Shown one piece after another: positions 5,725 through 11,187 of a DNA stretch of 11,187 bases. Each line of letters starts with the position of its first letter. Within the stretch, counting starts at the first letter, position 1. Both the position numbers and the translations under genes were made by a program. Under the pieces are notes generated by a model. The model searched no databases. It was not told where the DNA came from and saw only the letters and a program-made list of their open reading frames with translations. This stretch comes from Candidatus Dormiibacterota bacterium (GTDB lineage Bacteria > Chloroflexota > Dormibacteria > Dormibacterales > Dormibacteraceae). The stretch lies in the NCBI GenBank assembly GCA_003151665.1, contig PLYD01000090.1:980-12166 (forward strand), given 5' to 3'.

Positions 5725-6372
5725 ATGTCCACCTGCTGGTATTGCAACTCCGAGCTGCCTGACGGATCTCAGTACTGCCACGCCTGCGGGCACAGTCAGA
5801 CGGACCGGTCGTCGAGTCCCCTCTTCGGAGTCGTCGACCCGGTCACCGGGATCTGGAACTCCAAGTTCATCAATGCGCTGATCGGCCAGGAAGCCAACCG
5901 CGCGGTGCGCTACCACCGGCCGCTCTCCGTGCTCATTGTTGAGCTCGACCACGCCGAGCACATCGACAAGGAGTTGGGCCACATCCAGCTCGAGGGCCTT
6001 CTGCGGGAGATATCGGACCGGCTTGGGGTGTCCGTCCGCGACACCGACACGGTCGCGTTCCTCGACGCCGAGGGACCGCCGCACTTCGCCATCGTGCTGC
6101 CGGAAACCAACGAGCAGGGCGCCACTCTGGCTGCTGACAAGATCAGGCGAGGGATCGCCGCCCACGACTTCGCGACAGGCGGCAACTGGCAGCGGATCAC
6201 TGTCAGCTGCGGCGCCGCCACCATCGGCGTTATGCCGGCGGGCGAGGAAGAGGCTGGTCTTATGAACCGCCGCGAGTACACAGGCAACCTGCTCCGCGAG
6301 GCGTACCACGCCCTGGAGGCGGGCCGCTCTGCAGGCACCAACCGCACCTCAGTCGGCGCCTTCCGCTCGTAG
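5725..6372 (+). CDS. Zinc-ribbon protein with degenerate GGDEF domain
   Basis: A 215-residue cytosolic protein joining two modules. Residues 4-22 are a compact zinc ribbon with C4-x2-C7 and C18-x2-C21-G. Residues about 38-168 read as a GGDEF (diguanylate cyclase) fold: DPVTGIWNSKF matches the DPLTGLxNRR opening, then RYHRPLSVLIVELDH (the strand carrying the metal Asp; here E73/D75), and FAIVLPETNEQGA matches the segment after the signature. The signature itself is GPPHF (117-121) in place of GGDEF, so c-di-GMP synthesis is not expected; a regulatory or nucleotide-sensing role is inference. The C-terminal about 45 residues are polar and unassigned. It is divergent from rarA across 85 bases and 33 bases upstream of the histidine phosphatase gene, possibly in one transcript. 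Zinc binding is assumed from the cysteine spacing. Confidence 0.75.
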   Translation: MSTCWYCNSELPDGSQYCHACGHSQTDRSSSPLFGVVDPVTGIWNSKFINALIGQEANRAVRYHRPLSVLIVELDHAEHIDKELGHIQLEGLLREISDRLGVSVRDTDTVAFLDAEGPPHFAIVLPETNEQGATLAADKIRRGIAAHDFATGGNWQRITVSCGAATIGVMPAGEEEAGLMNRREYTGNLLREAYHALEAGRSAGTNRTSVGAFRS

Positions 6373-6389
6373 GAGGGCGGCCGCTTCCG

Positions 6390-6395
6390 TAGCAT
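6390..6395 (+). promoter_or_regulatory. Weak -10-like hexamer upstream of the TTG-start phosphatase gene
   Basis: TAGCAT lies ten bases before the TTG at 6406, giving a predicted leader of about four bases. The only Shine-Dalgarno-like AGGAGG (6371-6376) is about 30 bases from the TTG, too far to act directly, so start recognition here is unusual. No -35 is visible. Confidence 0.2.
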
Positions 6396-6405
6396 CACAT
6401 CTGAC

Positions 6406-7047
6406 TTGGGATCCACTCGCGTCTATCTGATCCGTCACGCCGACGTCGAGAACCCGCGCCGCCTTCTCTACGGGCACCTCGACGGCTTCCAGCTCAGCGC
6501 CCTCGGGCGCGCGCAGGCGCTCGCCGTCGGCGATCGATTGAGCTCATCGGGTCTCAAACGGATCGTGCACAGTCCGCTCGCGAGGGCGCACGAGACAGCG
6601 GAGCTGATCAATTCCCGACTTGCATCGCCCGCGATCCTCAAAGCAGATCCCGAGCTGCGTGAAGCCGAGTTCAGCCGCTATCTCCAGGGCCTGCCTTACT
6701 GGCAGATCCCCGTCCGCCGCCCGCTCTGGTTCGTGCACAAGGCCAAGCGTGGCCTGCTGCCGGGCGACGAGGCGATCGGCGCGCTCGGCGGACGCGTGCT
6801 CGAGGTGATGAAACGCATCGCCCGCGAGCACCCTGGCGAAACGATGGCGATCGTGAGCCACGCCGACCCCCTGCAGGCCGCGTGGATCCTGCTCGACGGC
6901 CGCGCACACAACGAGCGTGAGCTGTATCGCAAGGTGGTCGACCGCGCCGGCCTGCTCCAGGTCGACCTCGAAGGGGACAAGCCCGTGGCGTGGGACTATT
7001 TCCCCCCGCCTAAAATCTCGACCCCGGCGAGCGCCGTAACCCCGTGA
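6406..7047 (+). CDS. Histidine phosphatase family protein (phosphoglycerate mutase-like)
   Basis: A 213-residue member of the histidine phosphatase superfamily, which acts through a phospho-histidine to remove or move phosphate on small molecules. Seen: LIRHAD (8-13) with nucleophile H11 and R10, YGHLDGFQLSALGRAQA (22-38), SPLARAHETAELI (56-68) with R60, acidic residues E86/E88, and IVSHADP (149-155) with the second His H152. It lacks features that would fix it as a true glycolytic mutase, so phosphatase is the safer call; substrate unknown. The start is TTG at 6406, because no in-frame ATG/GTG/TTG lies between the upstream stop and the RHA motif other than this. Its stop overlaps the GTG of the glycosidase gene (GTGA), so the pair is coupled. 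The last about 15 residues are a Pro-rich tail. Confidence 0.87.
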   Translation: MGSTRVYLIRHADVENPRRLLYGHLDGFQLSALGRAQALAVGDRLSSSGLKRIVHSPLARAHETAELINSRLASPAILKADPELREAEFSRYLQGLPYWQIPVRRPLWFVHKAKRGLLPGDEAIGALGGRVLEVMKRIAREHPGETMAIVSHADPLQAAWILLDGRAHNERELYRKVVDRAGLLQVDLEGDKPVAWDYFPPPKISTPASAVTP

Positions 7048-8294
7048 CTACAGCGGCTGGGCGATTCCCAGACGGGTTCCTCTGGGGCACCGCCAGTGCC
7101 GCCCACCAGGTCGAGGGCGACAATCGCAACAGCGATTGGTGGGAGTTCGAACAGCAGCCAGGCCGAATCGCCAACGGCGATTCCTCGGCGATCGCCTGCG
7201 ATCACTACCACCGGTACCGCGAGGACTTCGCGCTCCTGCGCGAGATGCAACAGAACGCCCATCGGTTGTCGCTCGAGTGGTCGCGTATCGAGCCGTCTCC
7301 GGGCGAGTTCGACTCGCGCCAGATACGGCATTACCGCGACGTCCTGGGTGAGCTGCGCGAGCAGGGCATGCAGCCCATGGTCACGCTGCACCATTTCACG
7401 AGCCCGCTGTGGTTCACCCGCAAGGGGGGGTGGGCGGCCTCCGGCGCGGCGCACGCATTCATGCCCTTTGTGCATCGAGTGATCGATGAACTTGGAGACC
7501 TGATCGGACTGTGGTGCACCATCAACGAGCCGAACATCTATGCCGCGAACGGCTGGGTGGTCGGCGAATTTCCCCCGGCGCATCGAGGCGACGTTGTCGG
7601 TCTGTATCAAGTCACGAGCAACATGCGGCGCGCGCACGAGCTGGCCTACAGCGCCATCAAGCGCCGCTGGCCGGATGCGCTGGTCGGTCTCTCGCATCAC
7701 AAGTTCCTGATGCTGCCCGCCACGGAAAAGCGGCGCGACCTATGGGCGACGAAAACCGCGCAGCTGGCGCTAGACCGGTGGCCGGTCGCTCCGGGTCGGT
7801 TGAGCAAAGTAGTTGAAGCGCCCGCGGATTATGTGGGCATCGCCCATTACTGGGGGCAGATGTGCGCGTTTGATCCTCGCCTACCGCAGCATCAGTTCAT
7901 CAGGCGCTTCAACGTCCCGGACACGCCTGTGACTGACATGGGATGGACATCCGACCCGACATGGATGCGCGTTGTGCTCAATGAGTTGAAGTCTCTCGGC
8001 AAGCCGGTGTTCGTCACCGAAAACGGGCTGGCCAGCAATGACGACGAGTGGCGTCAGCGCTACCTCAAGGAAATCCTTTCCAACGTGCAACTTGCGATCG
8101 AAGATGGGGTCGACGTTCGCGGCTACTTCCACTGGACGACCATGGACAACTTCGAGTGGGCCCGCGGCTACGCGATGCGGTTCGGACTAATCGATGTCGA
8201 TCGCAAGACTCTGGAGCGGCGGATCAAGCCCAGCGGGAGGCTCTATGCCCGTATCGCGCAGGCCAACTCTCTCCCACTAGACTCAGCCCAGTGA
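7044..8294 (+). CDS. Family 1 glycoside hydrolase (beta-glucosidase-type)
   Basis: A 416-residue retaining beta-glycosidase of GH1, releasing glucose, galactose or similar sugars from beta-linked oligosaccharides or glycosides. Seen: FLWGTASAAHQVEG (12-25) with Q22, HRLSLEWSRIEP (73-84), TLHHFTSPLW (114-123), acid/base E162 in TINEPN (159-164), nucleophile E326 in VTENGLA (324-330), and WTTMDNFEWARGY (364-376), whose Glu-Trp binds an unphosphorylated glycone; 6-phospho-specific members usually differ there. No signal peptide, so it acts in the cytosol. It is slightly shorter than the usual 440-480 residues, with all core motifs intact. The GTG start overlaps the preceding stop by GTGA and its own stop overlaps the next GTG the same way, placing it inside an operon with cytochrome c maturation genes. 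The natural substrate cannot be read from sequence. Confidence 0.94.
   Translation: MTTAAGRFPDGFLWGTASAAHQVEGDNRNSDWWEFEQQPGRIANGDSSAIACDHYHRYREDFALLREMQQNAHRLSLEWSRIEPSPGEFDSRQIRHYRDVLGELREQGMQPMVTLHHFTSPLWFTRKGGWAASGAAHAFMPFVHRVIDELGDLIGLWCTINEPNIYAANGWVVGEFPPAHRGDVVGLYQVTSNMRRAHELAYSAIKRRWPDALVGLSHHKFLMLPATEKRRDLWATKTAQLALDRWPVAPGRLSKVVEAPADYVGIAHYWGQMCAFDPRLPQHQFIRRFNVPDTPVTDMGWTSDPTWMRVVLNELKSLGKPVFVTENGLASNDDEWRQRYLKEILSNVQLAIEDGVDVRGYFHWTTMDNFEWARGYAMRFGLIDVDRKTLERRIKPSGRLYARIAQANSLPLDSAQ
8278..8283 (+). promoter_or_regulatory. Possible internal leaderless -10 before the CcmG-like gene
   Basis: The same TAGACT hexamer as at 5713 lies seven bases before the GTG at 8291, inside the end of the glycosidase gene, and forces a rare CTA leucine codon there. 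It predicts transcription beginning within a base of the start codon. There is no Shine-Dalgarno sequence. Translational coupling alone could also explain expression. Confidence 0.25.
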
Positions 8295-8803
8295 ATCGAA
8301 GGTCGGGATCGATCGCGGCGGTTGCGATAGTCCTGGGTTCCGCCTTGATGCTCTCGCTGGCCTGGGGCCTCCAGCACGCGGCCATGCAGCGGCCGGCTCT
8401 CATCGGCAATGCGGCGCCTCGGCTGACGATCCAACGGTCCGACGGGAGCACCTTGCAGGTCTCGGACCTGCGCGGCAAGCCGGTGGTGCTGGATTTCTGG
8501 GCATCGTGGTGCGTGAGCTGCGCCCTGGACCTGCCGGTCCTCGCGAGCGCCGCCAGCTCCCACCCCGGCGTCGCTTTCGTCGGGGCGGCGATGCAGGACA
8601 CCGCGGGCTCGCTGCATGCGTTCGAGCAGCGGCATCCGCACCCTTACCCAGTCGGCCAGATCGTCGACGGTGACTACCAGTCTTATGGCGTCGTCGCACC
8701 TCCAGTGACTGTCTTCATCGACGCGCACGGCATGGTTGTCGCATCGTTCGAAGGGCCGCTCGATACGCCGACCATCGACCATTACCTGGGGCTCATCGCA
8801 TGA
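8291..8803 (+). CDS. CcmG/ResA-like membrane-anchored thioredoxin
   Basis: A 170-residue thiol-disulfide oxidoreductase, probably facing outward from the membrane, where it would keep the haem-binding cysteines of apocytochrome c reduced. Seen: an N-terminal signal anchor (about residues 8-26), the AhpC/TSA-Redoxin-like lead-in GNAAPRLTIQRSDG (39-52), LRGKPVVLDFWASWCVSC (60-77) with redox pair C74/C77, and VVAPPVTVFID (134-144) with the cis-Pro segment. The active site is CVSC rather than the common CxPC, which may alter redox potential. The start is GTG at 8291, overlapping the glycosidase stop (GTGA); its own stop overlaps the CcmE start (ATGA). Position directly before ccmE and ccmF supports CcmG/ResA function over a general thioredoxin role. 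Confidence 0.87.
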   Translation: MNRRSGSIAAVAIVLGSALMLSLAWGLQHAAMQRPALIGNAAPRLTIQRSDGSTLQVSDLRGKPVVLDFWASWCVSCALDLPVLASAASSHPGVAFVGAAMQDTAGSLHAFEQRHPHPYPVGQIVDGDYQSYGVVAPPVTVFIDAHGMVVASFEGPLDTPTIDHYLGLIA

Positions 8804-9198
8804 TCCTTGGCATGCTTCCGGGAGTGAAATGGGCGCTGTTGGGCGCGGTCGTCGCGGCCTGTGTCGCCTACCTCGTTTACTCCGCATCCGGCGGCTCGTC
8901 CGAGTACTACTTGACGGTGTCCGAGCTCCGTGCCCACGCGACCAGCAGTGACGTGCGGGTGGCGGGCGTCGTGCAGAACGACGTGCAGCGGAGCGAGGGC
9001 GGGCTCCAGGTCCTCTTCACGGAGAAGGATGGCACTGCCTCGATCCCCGTCGAATATCACGGCACGCTCCCAGACATCTTCCAGCCGGGGATAACGGTGG
9101 TCGCCGAGGGTCGATTAGGCACCGATGGCGTCTTCCACGCAAGTGCGGTCCTGGCTAAATGCCCGTCGCGCTTCTCAACGACTCCCTATACACAGTGA
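8800..9198 (+). CDS. ccmE: CcmE haem chaperone, Cys-type
   Basis: A 132-residue haem chaperone of System I cytochrome c maturation; it receives haem at the outer face of the membrane and hands it to CcmF. Seen: a single N-terminal anchor (about 11-28), then an OB-fold domain with YYLTVSEL (36-43), DVRVAGVVQ (51-59), ITVVAEGRLG (98-107) and FHASAVLAK (112-120). The haem-attachment site, HxxxY in E. coli CcmE, is C121-PSR-F125 here: Cys replaces the haem-binding His and Phe replaces Tyr. Natural CxxxY forms are known, for example in Desulfovibrio; the Phe is an extra deviation. The start is ATG at 8800 within an ATGA overlap; ATG at 8812 is an in-frame alternative. ccmF follows after seven bases. 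The family is confident from fold motifs and context. Confidence 0.9.
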   Translation: MILGMLPGVKWALLGAVVAACVAYLVYSASGGSSEYYLTVSELRAHATSSDVRVAGVVQNDVQRSEGGLQVLFTEKDGTASIPVEYHGTLPDIFQPGITVVAEGRLGTDGVFHASAVLAKCPSRFSTTPYTQ

Positions 9199-9205
9199 AC
9201 CACCA

Positions 9206-11167
9206 ATGATCGGCTACCTCGGCGCCGGCGCCCTGCTTGCGGGGCTCGTGCTGGGCGGGTTCTCAGCCGTGCTGTCCTTCTGGGCCGGCTGGCGCGAGAA
9301 CCCGGTGTTCGTCCAGATCGGCCGGCGCGCCTTTTACGCGAGCGCGGCGATGATCCTGGTCGCAGCCGCCCTGCTCGAGCTCGGCCTTTTGTCGCACGAC
9401 TTCTCGCTCGCCTACGTGACCGAGCACACCGACCTCTCGACGCCGATACCGCTGATCGCCGCGGCTTTCTACGGCGGCCAGGAGGGCTCGCTCCTCTACT
9501 GGGCGCTCGTGCTCGGTCTCCTCGGCAGCGCCTCGCTGGTCGCCAGCTCCTCGCTCGGGGTGCGCCTTTCCGCGTATGCCGCCGGGATCCTGGCCGCGAT
9601 CGAGACGTTCTTGCTGGTGGTCCTGGTCATAGTCGCCAGCCCATTCGACCTCTTACCGGTCACACCGCCGGACGGCCTGGGACTCAATCCCGTCCTTCGC
9701 GACATGGGGATGCTCATCCACCCGCCGGTGGTGCTCGCGGGCTTCGCGTCGTTTGCGATCCCGTTCAGCTTTGCCGCCGCGGCTCTCCTGGCCGGTCGGT
9801 CGGACGCCGCCTGGATAGCCCATACCCGCCGCTTCGCGTTGATGGCCTGGGCGCTGCAGAGCACCGGGCTGGTGCTCGGCATGTGGTGGGCGTACCACGT
9901 ACTCGGTTGGGGCGGCTACTGGGGTTGGGATCCAGTCGAAAACGTGGCCTTGATGCCGTGGCTCGCGACGACTGCCTACCTGCACTCATCGCAGGTCCAG
10001 GAGCGGCGAGGCAGGTTGAAGGCATGGAACTTCGCGCTCGTGATCCTCGCTTTCCTACTGGTCGTTTTCGGCACCTTCATCGTTCGTAGCGGCGTCGTGC
10101 CGTCGGTGCACACTTTCGCGGTCAGCGCCATCGGACCTTGGTTCTTCGGGTTCCTTTTCGTTTGCCTTGTGTTCTCAATCGGCCTGCTGGCGTTCCGCGC
10201 CGGCTCGCTTGCGAGTACCGCCCGCGCCGCGCCTACCGTGTCGCGCGAGAGCGCTTTCGTGCTGCAGAACCTCGTCCTAATCGGAGTGATCGCGGTCGTC
10301 TTCTGGGGAACCGTGCTGCCGCTCGTCTCAGGCATGCTCGGCCAGGAGCGGGTGGTCGGCGCCCCTTATTACGAGCGCGCGGCAGGGCCGCTCTTCGTGG
10401 TGCTCCTGGCGTTGATGGCAGCCGGTCCTCTGCTGCCATGGCGCCATGCGGGCTCCGCGTTGTTGCAGTCGCTGCGATGGCCACTCGCGGTTGCCGCCCT
10501 CGTTGCGGCCGCTTTCCTCGTGGCGGGCGTGCGGTCAGTGCCGGCGCTCCTGGCCATTCCTCTTGCCGCCGCCGCGGGGACGACGTGCCTGGTCGAGTAC
10601 TCGCGGATGGGCCTGAAGCTGCGCAGATCGCGTCAGGGCTGGGCACAGGCGGCCGCCGTGGTCGTGCGAAAACGGCGGCGCTACGGGGCCTACCTTGCGC
10701 ACCTCGGGATGGTGGTGCTGGTCGTGGGCATCGCAGGGTCACACTTCTGGCAGCAGGAGAAGGACATCTCCCTCATGCCAGGGGACCAGGTGTCCGTCGC
10801 CGGATACACGCTGACCTATACGGGTGCTGAGCAGAGACAGCTCGCCGATCACACCGAGCTGGTCGGCGCGATGCGCCTCGGCGACCAGACATTGGAGCCG
10901 GCGCGCGCGACCTACGCGGGGCTTGGTGGCCAGTCGCTCACGCACGTGGCGATAAGCAGCACGCCGATTGCCGACGTCTATGTCGTCCTCGCCGGCCTGA
11001 ACACTGACGGCTCGGCTGCATTTGTAATTTTCGTCAACCCGTTGGTCAGCTGGATCTGGGCCGGCGGCGCGATCATCATCCTGGGCGTGATCCTGGGCAA
11101 CGTGGGGGAGAGGCAGAGGGTGTTCGAGCTCCAGGTGGCGCGTGTCGCGAGCCCGTTGCCGGCTTAG
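9206..11167 (+). CDS. ccmF: Cytochrome c haem lyase subunit CcmF
   Basis: A 653-residue polytopic membrane protein, the standard CcmF length, which joins haem from CcmE to the CxxCH motifs of apocytochrome c. Seen: many hydrophobic segments across the length, PIPLIAAAFYGGQEGSLLYW (80-99), IHPPVVLAGF (171-180), the tryptophan-rich WWD haem-handling motif GWGGYWGWDPVEN (234-246), and a large extracytoplasmic loop (about 516-610). All four conserved histidines are present: H172 and H301 flanking the WWD domain, and H260 and H499 in membrane helices as expected for the b-haem ligands. The start ATG at 9206 was chosen because upstream in-frame starts overlap ccmE and add a non-membrane N-terminus. 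No Shine-Dalgarno sequence is visible. The TAG stop abuts an ATG, so the operon continues. Confidence 0.97.
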   Translation: MIGYLGAGALLAGLVLGGFSAVLSFWAGWRENPVFVQIGRRAFYASAAMILVAAALLELGLLSHDFSLAYVTEHTDLSTPIPLIAAAFYGGQEGSLLYWALVLGLLGSASLVASSSLGVRLSAYAAGILAAIETFLLVVLVIVASPFDLLPVTPPDGLGLNPVLRDMGMLIHPPVVLAGFASFAIPFSFAAAALLAGRSDAAWIAHTRRFALMAWALQSTGLVLGMWWAYHVLGWGGYWGWDPVENVALMPWLATTAYLHSSQVQERRGRLKAWNFALVILAFLLVVFGTFIVRSGVVPSVHTFAVSAIGPWFFGFLFVCLVFSIGLLAFRAGSLASTARAAPTVSRESAFVLQNLVLIGVIAVVFWGTVLPLVSGMLGQERVVGAPYYERAAGPLFVVLLALMAAGPLLPWRHAGSALLQSLRWPLAVAALVAAAFLVAGVRSVPALLAIPLAAAAGTTCLVEYSRMGLKLRRSRQGWAQAAAVVVRKRRRYGAYLAHLGMVVLVVGIAGSHFWQQEKDISLMPGDQVSVAGYTLTYTGAEQRQLADHTELVGAMRLGDQTLEPARATYAGLGGQSLTHVAISSTPIADVYVVLAGLNTDGSAAFVIFVNPLVSWIWAGGAIIILGVILGNVGERQRVFELQVARVASPLPA

Positions 11168-11187
11168 ATGGCGCTGATCGTCGCGAC
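11168..11187 (+). CDS. Start of a downstream gene, 3'-truncated
   Basis: ATG directly follows the ccmF stop (TAGATG) and opens a frame beginning MALIVA that runs off the window. Only six codons are visible, so identity cannot be read. By position it is likely another cytochrome maturation gene, such as a CcmA-type ATPase or a CcmH-type protein; that is inference from context only. Confidence 0.4.

Noticed and set aside
5640..5747. Longer rarA with start at 5747
   Set aside because: It would add 36 residues not typical of RarA and overlap the divergent gene's start and promoter; ATG at 5639 matches the family N-terminus better.
5596..6309. 237-codon open frame on the minus strand
   Set aside because: Antisense to the zinc-ribbon/GGDEF gene, whose domain motifs decide the strand; no domain recognised in the shadow.
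7011..7016. TAAAAT as an internal promoter for the GH1 gene
   Set aside because: The hexamer is a good -10 match, but no -35 is present, the GTG lies 27 bases further with no ribosome site, and the GTGA overlap already explains translation.
6990..7043. Terminator between phosphatase and GH1
   Set aside because: A C-run and a tiny GGCG/CGCC inverted repeat are present, but the loop is only two bases and there is no T-tract.
6996..7700. 234-codon open frame on the minus strand
   Set aside because: Antisense to the GH1 gene including its catalytic acid/base region; no independent support.
8048..8290. In-frame upstream extension of the CcmG-like gene
   Set aside because: The frame is open but overlaps the GH1 catalytic C-terminus; the GTG at 8291 in a GTGA overlap gives a proper signal anchor at the N-terminus.
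9125..9205. Upstream extension of ccmF
   Set aside because: The extra 27 residues overlap ccmE and are polar, whereas CcmF normally begins directly with a membrane helix, as at 9206.
10138..10830. 230-codon alternative frame inside ccmF
   Set aside because: Arg-rich shadow frame within a clearly membrane-coding region containing conserved CcmF residues.

Overview
This is an 11.2 kb GC-rich, densely packed bacterial chromosome segment. No gap between genes exceeds about 100 bases, and I see no RNA genes, insertion sequences, CRISPR arrays or phage genes. Split two-subunit methylmalonyl-CoA-type mutase, a Ctc-type (two-domain) L25, a Cys-type CcmE and possible leaderless starts would fit a GC-rich soil lineage such as Chloroflexota/Dormibacterota or a relative. 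That placement is inference; nothing here proves the phylum.

Layout from left to right. (1) 1-1340 (+): the C-terminal part of an acyl-CoA mutase catalytic subunit, overlapped by one base by its separate cobalamin-binding subunit. (2) 1359-2497 (-): two tandem paralogous RDD membrane proteins, each with a poly-proline N-terminus. (3) 2585-3781 (+): ribosomal protein L25/Ctc directly abutting a minimal MscS-type channel. (4) 3759-5639 (-): rarA (AAA+ ATPase) followed by a divergent nucleoside diphosphate kinase homologue with a C-terminal extension; its 3' end overlaps the mscS 3' end. (5) 5725-6372 (+): a zinc-ribbon protein fused to a degenerate GGDEF domain, divergent from rarA. (6) 6406-11187 (+): a tightly coupled run of histidine phosphatase, GH1 beta-glycosidase, CcmG/ResA-like thioredoxin, CcmE, CcmF and the first codons of a further gene.

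The last block is the most coherent unit. CcmG-like, CcmE and CcmF form the core of a System I cytochrome c maturation pathway: keeping the apocytochrome cysteines reduced, carrying heme, and ligating heme. CcmE has Cys in place of the heme-binding His (CPSRF). The two upstream genes, for a histidine phosphatase and a glycosidase, are joined to it by start/stop overlaps although they have no known role in cytochrome assembly.

The other noteworthy signals are the zinc-ribbon/degenerate GGDEF fusion, the extended NDK-like protein, the RDD gene pair, and TAnnnT hexamers placed just upstream of several starts that lack a Shine-Dalgarno sequence, which may mark leaderless transcripts. Otherwise the window is mostly housekeeping and I found no clearly new multi-gene system.
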